A stretch of 64,000 nucleotides of DNA from Mermis nigrescens (GCA_036768485.1 JAVLUZ010000157.1:16805877-16869876); one strand, 5' to 3'. Positions 49,661 to 61,562 are shown, counted from the stretch's first letter. Notes: a model not told the origin generated them from the sequence alone. A program made the numbers and translations.

Positions 49661-50593
49661 AAAAGTTCTAGTGGATATAGGCGTTCCGTCACTTAGCTGA
49701 AAAGTAAACAACCTACTAATTTTGGTCGAGCGAGCCATCTGACGACAAATTAAAGCAAGATGCCGTCGAAAAAAACGATTCCTGCGACTTTGCCTCAAAA
49801 TTACTTTGGGAAATTGTCAACTCCTGCAGTGTGTTCAAGCCGGATATTGCTAGCACTTCTGATAAATGATATATTTTTCGTAGCTTAGACTTAGTTTCAT
49901 AGATGCATTCTTATTTCAGTGCGACGAATCGTTAGTTTTAGTAGTATGTTTTCATTCTTGACAATAGCCGCGTTTGTATGCTAAAATCGATACCGCGCTT
50001 TGTTTCTATTATTTCAGGCGCATTAAAAGTTGATTGTGGTTCGGCTTTTTACTAAATTAGCTTTAAAAAGATTAATCTTTTTTCTAAATTACGCTATTGC
50101 AACTTTGTTCTGTTCGAAGCAACGCTTTCCAACTACGGCGCAGCCTACACTTTATAAATTAACTTTTTCACCTGGGGGATTCAATCTTTTTTCTACTGAA
50201 ACGTTTTCCAACTCGGCCTAACTGCGTTATTTGAAAAAACTTTTTCACATGGGCTGAAAGAACTCGTTTTCTAAATTATATTTTTCAGCTGCTGAGTTCA
50301 ATCATTTCTACGCCTGGCGTTTTTCAGCTCTGTATGCGGGTGCAAAACAATAAAAATTTCAACGATTTCGAGTTTAGCTTAGTAAAGCCCGTGCGTTCAT
50401 TACTTAACAATACCTAATAAAGCCTCGAAGCAATTTTATTCCACAAAAATCATATTATCTGCTCTTTAATATATTTCGCTTTTTAGTCACGCTACTTGTG
50501 TAAAATTTGTCAATTTTTTCGTACCTGTACACACTTACAAAAAGACTTTTCAAATGAGGCTGCTTGTTTTTAAAAAACATTATCATTTTGCAG

Positions 50594-51079
50594 ATGAATC
50601 AAACAGCGCTCGACAACCTTGGATTATTTTTACACCACTTTCGTTTAAACGGTCACAATTCCATTAACGATCATCATTTAAAAAGTTTATATGCTAATTT
50701 TTTCCATGATATCATTGACTTTGACACGAAAACACAATTATTCAATTTATCATCCGTTTCCAACAATCAATACAGAGACTACTTTGACTCGTACATTTGG
50801 AACCTAATAACGAACACCAATATTCCTATTCATTTTTCTTTAACCGTATTATTTAACTCTTTATCGGTGATTGGTAAACAATTTTGGGGAGGGATACACG
50901 CCGAAGACGCTACGTACCTCGGCGACCCAAACAACTTTATTACTGTAAACACGTTGCCAATAATTCTACCCATCATGCCGGAAGTTCGCCGCGTCAGCAA
51001 CAATGACTATTCTGACGCGAGCTCCAATAATATCGCCTGGTCGGAGCGCGGTTTCTGGCTGGGGTCCGGCGAATGTTAG
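50594..51079 (+). CDS. Unknown 161-aa protein, right arm copy
   Basis: Same as 43730-44215 with one substitution (Asn for Tyr near residue 26). It reads outward toward the palindrome end. Confidence 0.55.
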   Translation: MNQTALDNLGLFLHHFRLNGHNSINDHHLKSLYANFFHDIIDFDTKTQLFNLSSVSNNQYRDYFDSYIWNLITNTNIPIHFSLTVLFNSLSVIGKQFWGGIHAEDATYLGDPNNFITVNTLPIILPIMPEVRRVSNNDYSDASSNNIAWSERGFWLGSGEC

Positions 51080-51448
51080 TCGCCAAACCATGTACATAGT
51101 ATAAAATTTAAAAAATTGCTGTTCGTTTGTCACTCTGTAGTGCTATTATTTATTAGTAGGGCGTTAAAAATCTAAATAGCTACTTGGCGAGTTGTTGTAT
51201 CAATATATCGAGTGAATTAACATATTATTGTAGATTAATACCTAATTAAATCTTTGTATTATGCCACATACAAAATTGCACATAGGTACATACCAAAGCA
51301 CATTTAGATGTAAGAAGGACTTATGCGTAAGTATGTGCACTCTCGAAAATTATAATCTCAAGCTTATCGTATTAAGCGAGAAAATACTGTGTACTTCAAG
51401 GGGGTGACGTCACTTGAATGATGCCATGAGCTCGATTGAATATTACAC

Positions 51449-51556
51449 ACCCTGCTTAATACACCCCCCGGGCGCTGGTCTGAATCGCAGCTGAAACGCC
51501 CTGCTTAATACACCCCCCTTGGCGCTGGTTTGACTCGCAGCTATAGCGCCCTGCTT
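51449..51556 (-). repeat. Subterminal 50-bp iterons (right)
   Basis: Inverted copies of the left-arm iterons, with a T/C difference inside one unit. Confidence 0.75.
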
Positions 51557-51643
51557 ACAAAGCGGGCGCTTAAAGTGCAGGTGCACTATGACGTGCTGCG
51601 TTACAGAGTGCGTTCCAGAGGGCCGGGCGTTACTACTAACGGT

Positions 51644-54600
51644 TCTGCCGTTAATTCGCAACAACAACAACAAATTCGTGAACTTTGCCTAAAATACGAT
51701 TCCATTTTCGCTTTAAAAAACGAGCCTCTTGGCCGGACCCCTTGGTCAAACATCATATTGATACCGGGGATAATCCGCCAGTGGTTGGAAAAACATATCG
51801 TGTCAAACATTCTCAACGAAATTCTATGCAGAAAATCATCAACGAAATGCTTGCTGATAAAATCATTCGGCCCACGACCAGTCCATGGGCTAGTCCATTG
51901 TTCCTCATAGGAAAAAAGGACGGTTCCCTAAGACCTGTCGTTGATTATCGCAGATTAAATGATGTAACTAAAACACAAGTATATCCTTTGCCTCAGCTCG
52001 ATGATTATTTCGATACGCTAGGCTCAGTTGCTTATTTTAGTACATTAGATCTAAAATCTGGATACTGGCAAATCCCACTCGATGATAAATCTCGAGAAAA
52101 AACCGCATTCATATGCCCTGTTGGTCATTATGAATTTGAAGTGCTACCTTTTGGATTAAAAAATGCGCCCGCAGATTTCCAGAGACTAATGGAGCTAGTT
52201 CTCGCAGGTCTCAATTGGAAATCTTGCCTTGTTTATATCGATGATATAATCATTTTTTCGCGCACATTTGAAGAACATTTACAAGATCTCCAAAACGTAT
52301 TCATCGCACTTCAAAGCGCAAAATTACGGGTTAAACCTGATAAATGTCATCTTGCTCAAGCCGAAGTAAAATTCCTTGGCCATAGCATTAGTTCGCTTGG
52401 CATTGCTCCCGATATGTCCAAAGTCACCGATTTAGTCGCATTTCCCGTTCCAAAAACGGTTAAATCTTTACAAAAATTCCTTGGCTTAGTCCAATGGTTT
52501 AAAAAATTCGTTAAAGATCTGGCTAAAATCGCTAAACCTTTATTCCATCTTCTTCGTAAAGATGTTGAATTTTGCTGGACTGGCGAGCATCAAACTGCTT
52601 TTGAACTATTGAAAAAAGCATTTACTTCGCCTCCAATATTGCAACTACCTAAATTCGACGATGACCACCAATTTATTTTAACAACTGACGCTAGTAACTA
52701 TGCGTTAGGTGCTATTTTAACACAAAAGCATTTACCGTCGAAATCTCGCTTCATTCTTAGCTACGCTAGTCGTGTGCTAAATTCTGCCGAATGTAACTAT
52801 GCTACTTCGGAGAAAGAAGCGTTAGCAGTTGTCTGGGCAATCAAACATTATAGACATTATTTATATGGTACAAAATTTATTGTCGAAACTGATCACCAAG
52901 CACTAACTTGGCTTGTGAATGTAAAAGACCCATCGAGTCGATTACGTCGTTGGGGTCTCAAATTACAGGAATATGAGTATGAAATCGTGTACGTTCCTGG
53001 CGCATATAATTGTGCAGCGGATCTATTATCACGACATCCTAAATATGATCATGCTGAACATAAATATAAACTCGAACGAAAATCTATCGTTAATATCGCA
53101 AATTTAGACTCAGAAGATTCTGAATCTGAGGACGAATCGGTCCCACCTGACCGACCACGCGATAATATTCCTAATTTACCATCTAATAATCCTAATGCGC
53201 CCATTGACCCTACAAATAATCGACCTCCTACTTTTCGTGAGCGCATTCAGCTTACTGAAGCAGAAAAAGCTGAAATGCTAACGCCTGCGCGATTACTCGC
53301 AGAGCAGCGTGCTGATGACGAATTGCATAAAATTCGCATTGCGTTGAACGATTTAACAACGAAAAAATATCGTGACGAGTTTTTTCTCGTAAACGATATC
53401 ATTTTTCGTCGTTTCCAACCAAAGCGTTCACCTACTGTCGTTCATCAGCTAGTAATTCCCAAATCACTACGTCGTTTTATTTTGACCGAATTTCATGATT
53501 CCATTTTTGGAGCTCATTTTTCATCGCGTAAAATCTTACCAGCCATACAAATGCGTTATTGGTGGCCGCGTATGGAAAATGATGTGATCGCTTGGTGTAA
53601 GAATTGTGATGTTTGCTTGCAACGCAAGGTCGCATTAAATTCTACATCTGTTCCTATGCAACCAATTGAGGTGTCTGCACCTTTTGAACTCATTGCATGT
53701 GACTGTTTGCATATGCCGCGATCATCATCCGGTAATGACCAAATTGTAGTGTTTATGGATTATTTTACCAAATATGTGGAAGCTTTCGCTGTTTCCGACA
53801 TAAAAGCTACAACTATAGCTAATCTCTTATTGCACGAAATCATTCCACGTTATGGAGTTCCTAAACGATTTTTAACCGATCAGGGTTCGAATTTTACATC
53901 CGCCTTGATTTCGGAAGTTTGTAAATTACTTAACGTTCAAAAAATCTTTACGACCCCATATCACCCTCAGTGTGATGGTCTCGTTGAACGTTATAATCGA
54001 ACTCTCATTGATGGTTTATCCAAATTAAGCGCAAGAAATGAGTATGATTGGGAGCAATATTTGTCGTTTGCATTGTTCGCGTATCGTGCGACTCCGCAAG
54101 CATCAACAAATATCTCACCTTTTGAAATGCTATATGGTCGCGAACCCGCATTTCCTCTCGATATTTTACTCATAAATGATCTAACTATAAATCCAAATTT
54201 ACCACCAATTGCGGAAAAGTATGTCATAGATTTAAAGCTTACGTTGCAAGATTTGCACGAAATAGCTTCTAAAAATCTATCACAAGCACGTAAACAACAA
54301 AAAACGCAATACGATAAAACCGTCACCGAACATAATTTTGCTGTTTCGGATATCGTTTATCTTAATAATACTTCGGTGATAGATCCCGAAATTGGTAAAT
54401 TATCACCTAAACGCGTAGGCCCGTATAGAATCGTGGCACTACCAACGCCTGAAACCGCAAAAATTGTATATGTCTATAATCCTTTAATTAGCCATCTCAT
54501 TCATCGAAATAGACTTCTTCCAGAGCCTAAACTACCTTATTCGGATTTAATTGCCGAAAAGCACGCATATGTCCCTGGTGATTTTGTGTTGGTAAAGCTA

Positions 54601-54846
54601 CCACATCGCCCTCTGGCTCCGGCTGTAGTCATAAGTTTTTCGGACTTACCGGGCCGGGAGAAGAGATTACGGGACTGCGCGCCGGTACGTTTATTAAATG
54701 GCTCTAAAACCGCACATACAATCCCATTATCTGACATTTCTCCTTTTGCTGAACCATGGCTGAGCAAGTTGCCAACAGCAAAGAGGAACTCTTGGAGTCA
54801 GTTGGTCAGCGATTTTAGTATAAAAGTCGCGAACCAGCCAATTTGA
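51644..54846 (+). CDS. Reverse transcriptase-RNase H-integrase part of Ty3/Gypsy polyprotein (frame slip near 51740)
   Basis: From 51644 one frame reads a Gln run and IRELCLKYDSIFALKNEPLG; near 51735-51745 (run of Cs) the reading shifts to the frame open from 51685 to 54846. Numbered from 51685: reverse transcriptase about 55-235 with YIDD at 184-187; RNase H about 330-450 (TTDASNYALG, ETDHQALTW); zinc-binding HHCC about 603-645; integrase catalytic Asp673, Asp732 and Glu768 with the usual 35-residue spacing. The C-terminal region binds no recognised extra domain. The slip looks like a one-base loss rather than a programmed shift, since it falls inside pol. Confidence 0.92.
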
Positions 54847-54984
54847 ATGAATTTTGCACAGCAATGGAGGAAGTAGCTGCTGCTAAGCAGTTGAGCTTCC
54901 CTAATCCATTGCCGCAAATTTGATTCATTCTATTTTATTTTTGGGAAACGATTCTCAATTCCTTAATTATCAAAAATTAATTTT

Positions 54985-55152
54985 TTTTTCTGGGATTGGG
55001 AACCCCTTTTCAAAAAATTTTTTTTGGGGAGGTATTTTGATTTTTGAGGAGGTATTTCGACTTCTGGGGGGGTTCATACAAACCCCCCAAACCCCCCAAA
55101 CCCCCAAACCCTTCAAACCCCCAAACCACCCCCACCCCCCACGCCCATGTGT
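54985..55152 (+). mobile_element. Truncated CATA/CACGTGTG MITE
   Basis: Has the interior TTTTTGGGGAGGTATTTT, TTCGACTTCTGGGGG and C-rich end, finishing CCACGCCCATGTGTG. The left half is missing. Confidence 0.55.
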
Positions 55153-55193
55153 GAATGCAAGCAAGTGCCGCGTAAAGTACGCAGGCATGTCGT

Positions 55194-55533
55194 CAGTTTG
55201 GAGATTTCTGCCCAAATCGAAATCAGAAAAACGAGGATAAAGATTTGGAGATTTCTGCCCAAATCGAAATCAGAAAAACGAGGATGAAGATTTGGAGATT
55301 TCTGCCCAAATCGAAATCAGAAAAACGAGGATAAAGATTTGGAGATTTCTGCCCAAATCGAAATCAGAAAAACGAGGATAAAGATTTGGAGATTTCTGCC
55401 CAAATCGAAATCAGAAAAACGAGGATAAAGATTTGGAGATTTCTGCCCAAATCGAAATCCGTAAAACGAGAATGGTTATCGAGGAAAGATTTGGAGATTT
55501 CTGCCCAAATCGAAATCTGAAAAACGCGGATGG
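55194..55533 (+). repeat. 47-bp tandem repeat, seven units
   Basis: GATTTGGAGATTTCTGCCCA recurs at 47-bp intervals (units near 55201, 55248, 55295, 55342, 55389, 55436) with a last unit at 55494 after an 11-bp longer gap. Units are nearly identical. Confidence 0.9.
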
Positions 55534-56028
55534 ATCGTCGCCCCATCGACCAGCAGTTCGTTTTCCGGATGTGGATTCCCGGACTTTTATCGCGTTGTGT
55601 TAATTTTTTCATTATTTCTCTCAATTTTCTCATGCATTATGATCTTATGTGCTTTACAATCTAGTGTTTACAATCCTATTTGCTCAATATCAAAGCGATA
55701 TTGTTGTTAAGATATCGTAACTCTTTAACGGACAAGGGTTCAAACCCAATCTAAAATATTTCATCTTAAAATTTTTTCCTACCCCGAGGACTGAAGGATA
55801 TGGATAAAAGTTATCAAACCGTGCGAAAGTCCATTGCATGGTTGTTGACCATAATAAACCATGACGTTTATACACGATGTTCGTGTTCATGACGTGCCTA
55901 CGTCATTATTCGTTTTATTAAAACGTCTGGCCGTGAGGATCGTAGATACGATTGCTTATATTGAGGCGCACTCAGCCGCCGTTTGTTTTGGAAAATTCGA
56001 TACTGCGTTTCGAATTTTTTCCGAAACG

Positions 56029-56036
56029 TGGGGGAG
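56029..56036 (+). other. Polypurine tract
   Basis: GTGGGGGAG immediately before the 3' LTR TGTAAC. Confidence 0.7.
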
Positions 56037-56390
56037 TGTAACTACGAGAGTTACACGGTTTGGCGAACTTGCCTTAGCAGTTCGCGGTAGCCACTCACAT
56101 AGCCAATACTAGTAGCTATCTACGATAGTGCACTGTGGGCTATGCCTTCAGTCTTCCCACTTTATCCCTAATTTTTATTACAAAATTCTATTAGATACTT
56201 GTCCGGTAAACCAGAGTTACGTATATGCTAACATCAGTAATTTGCTTTGTAAGAGTTATTGAATGTACGATTTCATTGCATTATTATGATCATTTTAGTA
56301 AAACGCGTATATTGTATTATTTTACGTTCAGTTCTATTTTTTGTGAGCGTCGATGGACGCCAACGTTCGTGTTCCATATTAGTTTTTACA

Positions 56391-59300
56391 TCTTAGGTAG
56401 CGCGTTAGCGCGTACCTATAATATACTTGGGTACCCCCAACACCTGTGCACCCCCCTACAGCTATAACGGGACACTTCTGGAAGGTGCGGTTTTTTTAAA
56501 AGAAAGATAATAAAAAAATTCGCTGCCCGTGTTTTTTTGTTTTTCTTGAAACTCAAAATTGACTGTGTAAAGAAGGTGTAAAGTTTTTGTGTAACGTTAT
56601 AACATAGGACAAATTTTGGGACCTTTTTACTGCGGCATGTGGACAACTGAGTATTGATGACTCGAAGGATTGAACAGAATAGGATAATAGAGGGATGAAT
56701 TCTACAGATGACACTTTTTTTGTTTTTTGAAATTCGCATTAGTTATCGAACGGCAGTGTAAAGAGTGCGAAAATCTGGGGGTGAAAAAGCACTTTTTGGT
56801 CGAGTTTTCAACCTTCCTATGTCCGATACTAACTCCGGTTATGAGGTTTTTAAAATGTTTTCTGACAGAAATGTAGAGCGGATCAAGGGCTACATTCTGC
56901 ATATAAGCAAAGTCTTCTATGCTCTATGGTGAGTTAGATCCTGGGGTTTAAAGTTTACACTCTAGTGGATGGTGTAAAAAAACGGATTTTAACTAAGATT
57001 TCTCTGCCAAATTTTTCCGCTTATGAGTCAGTGCAAATCAAAGACAGCATTAATAAAGTGCCTCACAGGGGCTAAACATCGCAGCAAACCGCATTTAAAA
57101 AACGCAATATTGAGTTATTTATGGGGGTGTAAAGTTCGAAATCAGAGGTAAAAAATGGGCGAAAAAACACGTTTTTTCCGAAGTTTGATTGATAAATCAT
57201 ACCAAATAATTTTTGCAACAGAATTTTGGCACACAGGAATGTACTACGATTTAAAAGCTACAAATTGTACCAAACCGAATTTCTTTAAACTCAATGGGGA
57301 GTTCGGTACGGAATTTTAAAGTTTACAGTGTTCTAAATGATGGAAAATACGTTTTTGTTGCGTTTTTTGTTCGCCACTTTCTCCGTCCAGAAGTCGGGAT
57401 AAGTCTAATAGAATAAAAATAAAGTGCTTTATATCGGGTGCATGTCAAAGCAAATTGTCTATACATTAATATTTAGCGAGTGTAAAGTCAAAAATTTGGA
57501 GTTTAAAATGCGTTTCTGTCTTGTTTTTTCTGCCTGCTTCTCCGGTTACGAGTCAGGGACACGTTTATCAAGTCTAGAAATGGACCAGGAACCAAATTTG
57601 ATATGCCAGTCTGGCGCATATGTTTACACTCTACGGTGTTGTAAAGTAGTTTACACCAATTGTTAGTTTGCCCATAGAACATTATGTAGACTTAATTTTT
57701 TCATAAATATTAATCGTAATATCGGAACAATATCAAAATTACGAATCTGACTAAAATCTTCTTTACACTAGGTGTTTACATGAAGTTTACACTACATATG
57801 TATTTATCTTCGTTTTTGAGCATTCCAGAAACCTAATTTTTTCTTGGAGTCTAGAAGTTTTCAAAGGATCAAATGTGAGACGTCACGTAGGCGCGTTTGT
57901 TTACATCCAACAGTGATGTAAAGTAGTTTACACTCATTGTTTATATGTCCTCAGACCATTGTAGAGACATAATTTTTTCATGAATGTTGATCATAATATC
58001 CGAGTAATTTTTTACACTGCATGTTAGCCTTTGTTCTAGAGCATTGCAAAAATCGAAATTTTTTCCTGAGATATAAAAATTTACAGGGAATGAAATATAT
58101 ACGTCAGTTGGGCGCGCTTGCTTACACTCAGCAGTATTGCAAAGTGGTTTAAACCTAATGTTTATTGTCTTTAAAACATTATGGAGACTCATTTTTCCAT
58201 AAATGTTGAAAGAAATATCGGAGCAATATCAAAATTACGAATCCGACTAAAATATTCTTTACGCTATGTGTTTGTGTAAAGTTTACGTTACGTGTTAACC
58301 TTAATTCGATAGACTTGCAGAGACTTTGTAACTGAAGTCAAGAAATTTTCAAGGATTCATATGTGAGACATCAATTAAGTGAGTTTGTTTACCCTCAAAA
58401 GTAATCTAAAGTGATTTAAAAATTATGTTCAAGTGTCCTTAGATCATTGAAGAGATGTAATTTTGTCTTAAATGGGTTGCATTAAAGTTAAATCTTTCTT
58501 AGCCGTGTTTATAATATGTTTCACAAAATCTTGCACTTGGAGAGCTATCGTTTAATTGATGTAAATTGCCTGCAAAAGTGGTTTAAAATGAACCAGCAAT
58601 CACACTACTGTGCACAGAAGTCGACAAAGATATGCAGCTTTATTGTAATCATGTACATTAATAAGCCGTAAACTGTTAGTATTCTCTACACCTAGTAGTT
58701 GTGTAAAGTTTGCACTATTCATTTGTTGTTAATATGTAGTCTATACTACAAATTTATTTTACTACCAAATCAAAGCGTTAGTGTTCCTTACATTTGATAT
58801 TTGCGTGAAGTTTTTGAATTTTTGCCGAAAATCTTTGCCTTCTAATTTACCAACATCCCGCCTTTTCCATTTTCTTGAAGTTTAAAATCTTTTATAATTC
58901 TCTCAATAATTTAATGGTAGGTTTTAACTTTAAGTTTCTCTTGGTTTACAACTCTCGCTTAGCAAGCTCATTTTTCAAAACTTTTTCATAGTGATCAGAT
59001 TAGTCGCGTTTAGTTTGGAATTGGTGGACGGTCGTTATTTTATTACTCGGCTTAAATAAACCAAGTGACTATCTTTTGATTATTTTCTTTATCGCAAATT
59101 CAAACACCCAATTTTCAATTTGAAAATTGACCCAATTCAATTTGAAAATTGATCCAATTTAATTTGAAAATTGATCCAATTTTCAATTTGAAATTGAAAT
59201 TGAAAATTGGGTGTTTTCAATTTCAAAAGTCACAACACATTGTGCTTGTGTATTGATTGAGTGAGGATTTGCAATGTGAATTCGTTGGTTAAATTTTTGT

Positions 59301-60282
59301 GCTTGATTATAAGTGAACTGCACATTAAGAAGAAATAACTTAATGCAGTTTTAATTTGAAAATGGATGGTGTCAATAAGGTTGTCTTGTTTAAAAAGGAT
59401 AATGCTGATGTTAAGAACAATATTGTTTTCCGCGTTCTTGGACTGTTGTCATTATTGTGGCATGTTACTGATTGTGTTTACTGACTGATGTACTGAAATC
59501 ACGCTAATTAAAAGTAGTGTACTAGCAAAGAAAAATGCTCCGATGGAACAAAAAAGATGAATATACTTGGAATTGTGGATTATTATGGATGTAAAAGGAG
59601 GGGACTAGGAAAAATCTACCTAAAGTCGGAAAATCTGCTAAAAATCACACTTTCTCTAAGCAACGCAAAAAATCGATGTATATTCTGCGGCCTCTAAAAA
59701 AGTGTCTTTTTTAAATAATGTTCGAAGTTTCAGATAAGAGTGTATAAACGAAATCTATCAAGGTTACTTTTTTAAATTGCTGGCACCTGATTGATAGAAA
59801 ACTAAGAGGTATTGTATTTAAAGTTGTTTTGTTTTATGAGCATTATAGCAAGCAAAGCAGGAGCCGATTGATTAGTGCACACAATCGTTTCGGGCATGCT
59901 AGTGTATCTACATTAAGTCTGTTTCAAGTCAACTTACGTGTTTCCTACTGTTTTTAACCAACCATGTCTTCAATTGTCTTCGATGTTTGCTATTTCATTC
60001 AATTGGCTTGGAAGACTGTTAGTTTACTTAATATCATTTCCCATAGCTACTGCATAGCTAACGTGCTGCTGTTTCAATCATTGTTATGGTTGAATATTTA
60101 TTTTAATCTGTTGGCCGCAGAATATACATCGATTTTTTGCGTTGCTTAGAGAAAGTGTGATTTTTAGCAGATTTTCCGACTTTAGGTAGATTTTTCCTAG
60201 TCCCCTCCTTTTACATCCATAATAATCCACAATTCCAAGTATATTCATCTTTTTTGTTCCATCGGAGCATTTTTCTTTGCTA
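56391..60282. mobile_element. Hairpin/foldback element copy 3, full length, in 3' LTR
   Basis: Begins TCTTAGGTAGCGCGTTAGCG (terminal hairpin to about 56417), ends GGAGCATTTTTCTTTGCTA. The 5' LTR gives the empty site (TTTTTACA|TAACC), showing insertion with no target duplication beyond at most two bases. Internal parts: degenerate tandem units of about 200-250 bp rich in GTGTAAAG/TTTACAC, an inverted cluster near 59100-59225, and a terminal foldback with arms of about 175 bp (59521-59693 and 60111-60282). No coding sequence. Confidence 0.75.
59100..59225. repeat. Palindromic CAATTTGAAAATTG cluster
   Basis: Several copies of CAATTTGAAAATTG-like words bounded by ACACCCAATTTTCAATTT and its inverse AAATTGAAAATTGGGTGT. 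Confidence 0.75.
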
Positions 60283-60992
60283 TAACCTATAATATCGTTT
60301 AGTTCTATTTTTTGTGAGCGTCGATGGACGCCAATTGAGACATGTAAATTTGGCATTTATAAATTGGTTGATGTTAGTGAGTTTATTGTATTATATGGCA
60401 GTGTATGATTTTTTCCTAAATATATTGGTCGCATTTACATCGTCGAGGACTTCTATTTATTAGTGGAAAGGAATGGTGAATACTTTTTAATTATTTATTC
60501 CGCTCAAAATTCAATAATCTTTTCTCAACACTAAAATTAGCCAAAAACTTTATTTAATTATTTATGATGATTGACCAGATGAGAGCTCGTTGTTGCTGTA
60601 TTTAAAGTTCATTGTGCTACCTACATTAGGAACCAAAAACATTTCAAGACAAGTGTAAACTAAGAAAATAAGTTAATTTATCAACTTGAGCTGGGGTGAG
60701 ATAGGTCAACTGACCTGGCGGCATTCCGGGATTTAGGTAGGTACGAGTGTTAGGATTTAGGGCGTAGCTGCTGAGACTCCCGACTAAAAGCGGTCAGCAA
60801 TATTAGGACTGAGGGAGTCGAAGCCGTAGGTCTACAAGGGTCCAGAGAATCGAAGTTGTTATTTGACTACGCGATTGGGACCAGCGCTAAGAGCAGATTT
60901 AGGTACCTAAGTAAATCCCGAAGGTGAATACATACATCCGTTTCTATGTTGATTTTGTAGACATAGAGAGGATCGCACTGTATTTATAATTG

Positions 60993-61562
60993 TATAATCA
61001 ATTATTAGGTAAATTTTTTTGATTAGGTAATAATTTTATACGTGATTATATTGAATTTATAGTTTAGCACAAGAGTTTCTGATCTTAGTTATTTATGTAG
61101 GTACCTATCATTTAAAGGAACGACTAAAAACCACGAATTCGTACCTACGAGTAATTTAATAAATTCTTGTATACTGAACTTCAGCATTATTTAGTAGGTA
61201 GGTAGGTACCCACTGGTTCGTCGGCAATAAACGTCCTTCGACTAGTTTAGTTAAATTCAAAATAACATAAAAACAGAAAACAATATACAGTTCTGACTCA
61301 AAAATTATAGCGTTTAATGACAAATATGCATTTTTTCAAAGAAAGTAAATATCTTTTTTCCATTACTTAAGACATCATCGAAAACGATTATGCGTATAAA
61401 AGTAGGCCTAACTGCATCAGTGACTTATAAGTTCTGTTTTTGAGGCTGTGCATAACTCATGCTCAAAATCGATGAAGTGCCTGCTTCGAACACCACAGGC
61501 ATTTTAGCAGTATGCACAATGCATTGAGAAACAGGGTTCCTCGGTGATAAGGGACTTATGTT
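60993..61562. other. Intergenic, nothing recognised
   Basis: AT-rich with several TAGGTACC words; no exon or repeat end. Confidence 0.4.

Larger units (their letters stand above)
43172..51637. mobile_element. 8.47-kb palindromic Polinton/Maverick-like element
   Basis: Begins AGTAGTAACGCCCG and ends with its reverse complement CGGGCGTTACTACT, flanked by a 6-bp near-identical duplication. AG/CT ends with 6-bp duplications are the hallmark of Polintons. Arms 43172-47325 and 47479-51637 are inverted copies of each other, roughly 99% alike by eye, around a 153-bp unpaired centre. Each arm has subterminal iterons, an unknown 161-aa gene, two nested MITEs and a C2H2/acidic 236-aa gene. No polymerase, integrase, ATPase or capsid gene was recognised, so it would need help in trans. 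Confidence 0.72.
47479..51637. repeat. Right arm of palindrome
   Basis: Inverted copy of 43172-47325; coordinates mirror around about 47402. Confidence 0.9.
54847..56030 (+). other. Retrotransposon 3' noncoding region
   Basis: Between pol stop and polypurine tract. Contains a truncated CATA-type MITE and the 47-bp repeats. A short open frame at 55861-56036 has no recognisable envelope features. Confidence 0.6.
38130..60988 (+). mobile_element. Ty3/Gypsy LTR retrotransposon with two nested insertions
   Basis: LTRs at both ends, 4-bp duplication ATTG, primer-binding site, gag-protease frame, then reverse transcriptase, RNase H and integrase in the Gypsy order, and a purine tract before the 3' LTR. 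Without the insert at 43172-51637 (8.47 kb) and that at 56391-60282 (3.9 kb) the element would be about 10.5 kb. The two LTRs differ at few sites, so the insertion is fairly young. The palindrome splits the polyprotein and a one-base frame slip lies near 51740, so this copy cannot make its full polyprotein. Confidence 0.93.
56037..60988 (+). repeat. 3' LTR, split by an insertion
   Basis: LTR sequence at 56037-56390 and 60283-60988. Ends GTATTTATA followed by the ATTG duplication. Confidence 0.9.

Noticed and set aside
43172..51637. Palindrome as an assembly artefact
   Set aside because: Arms differ by substitutions and indels, the centre is unpaired, and the outer junctions carry a plausible target duplication. 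Long reads should still confirm.
55194..55533. CRISPR-like array
   Set aside because: Units are contiguous tandem repeats without unique spacers, in a eukaryotic retrotransposon.
55861..56112. Possible envelope gene remnant after pol
   Set aside because: Short, runs into the LTR, no signal peptide, membrane anchor or cleavage motif seen.
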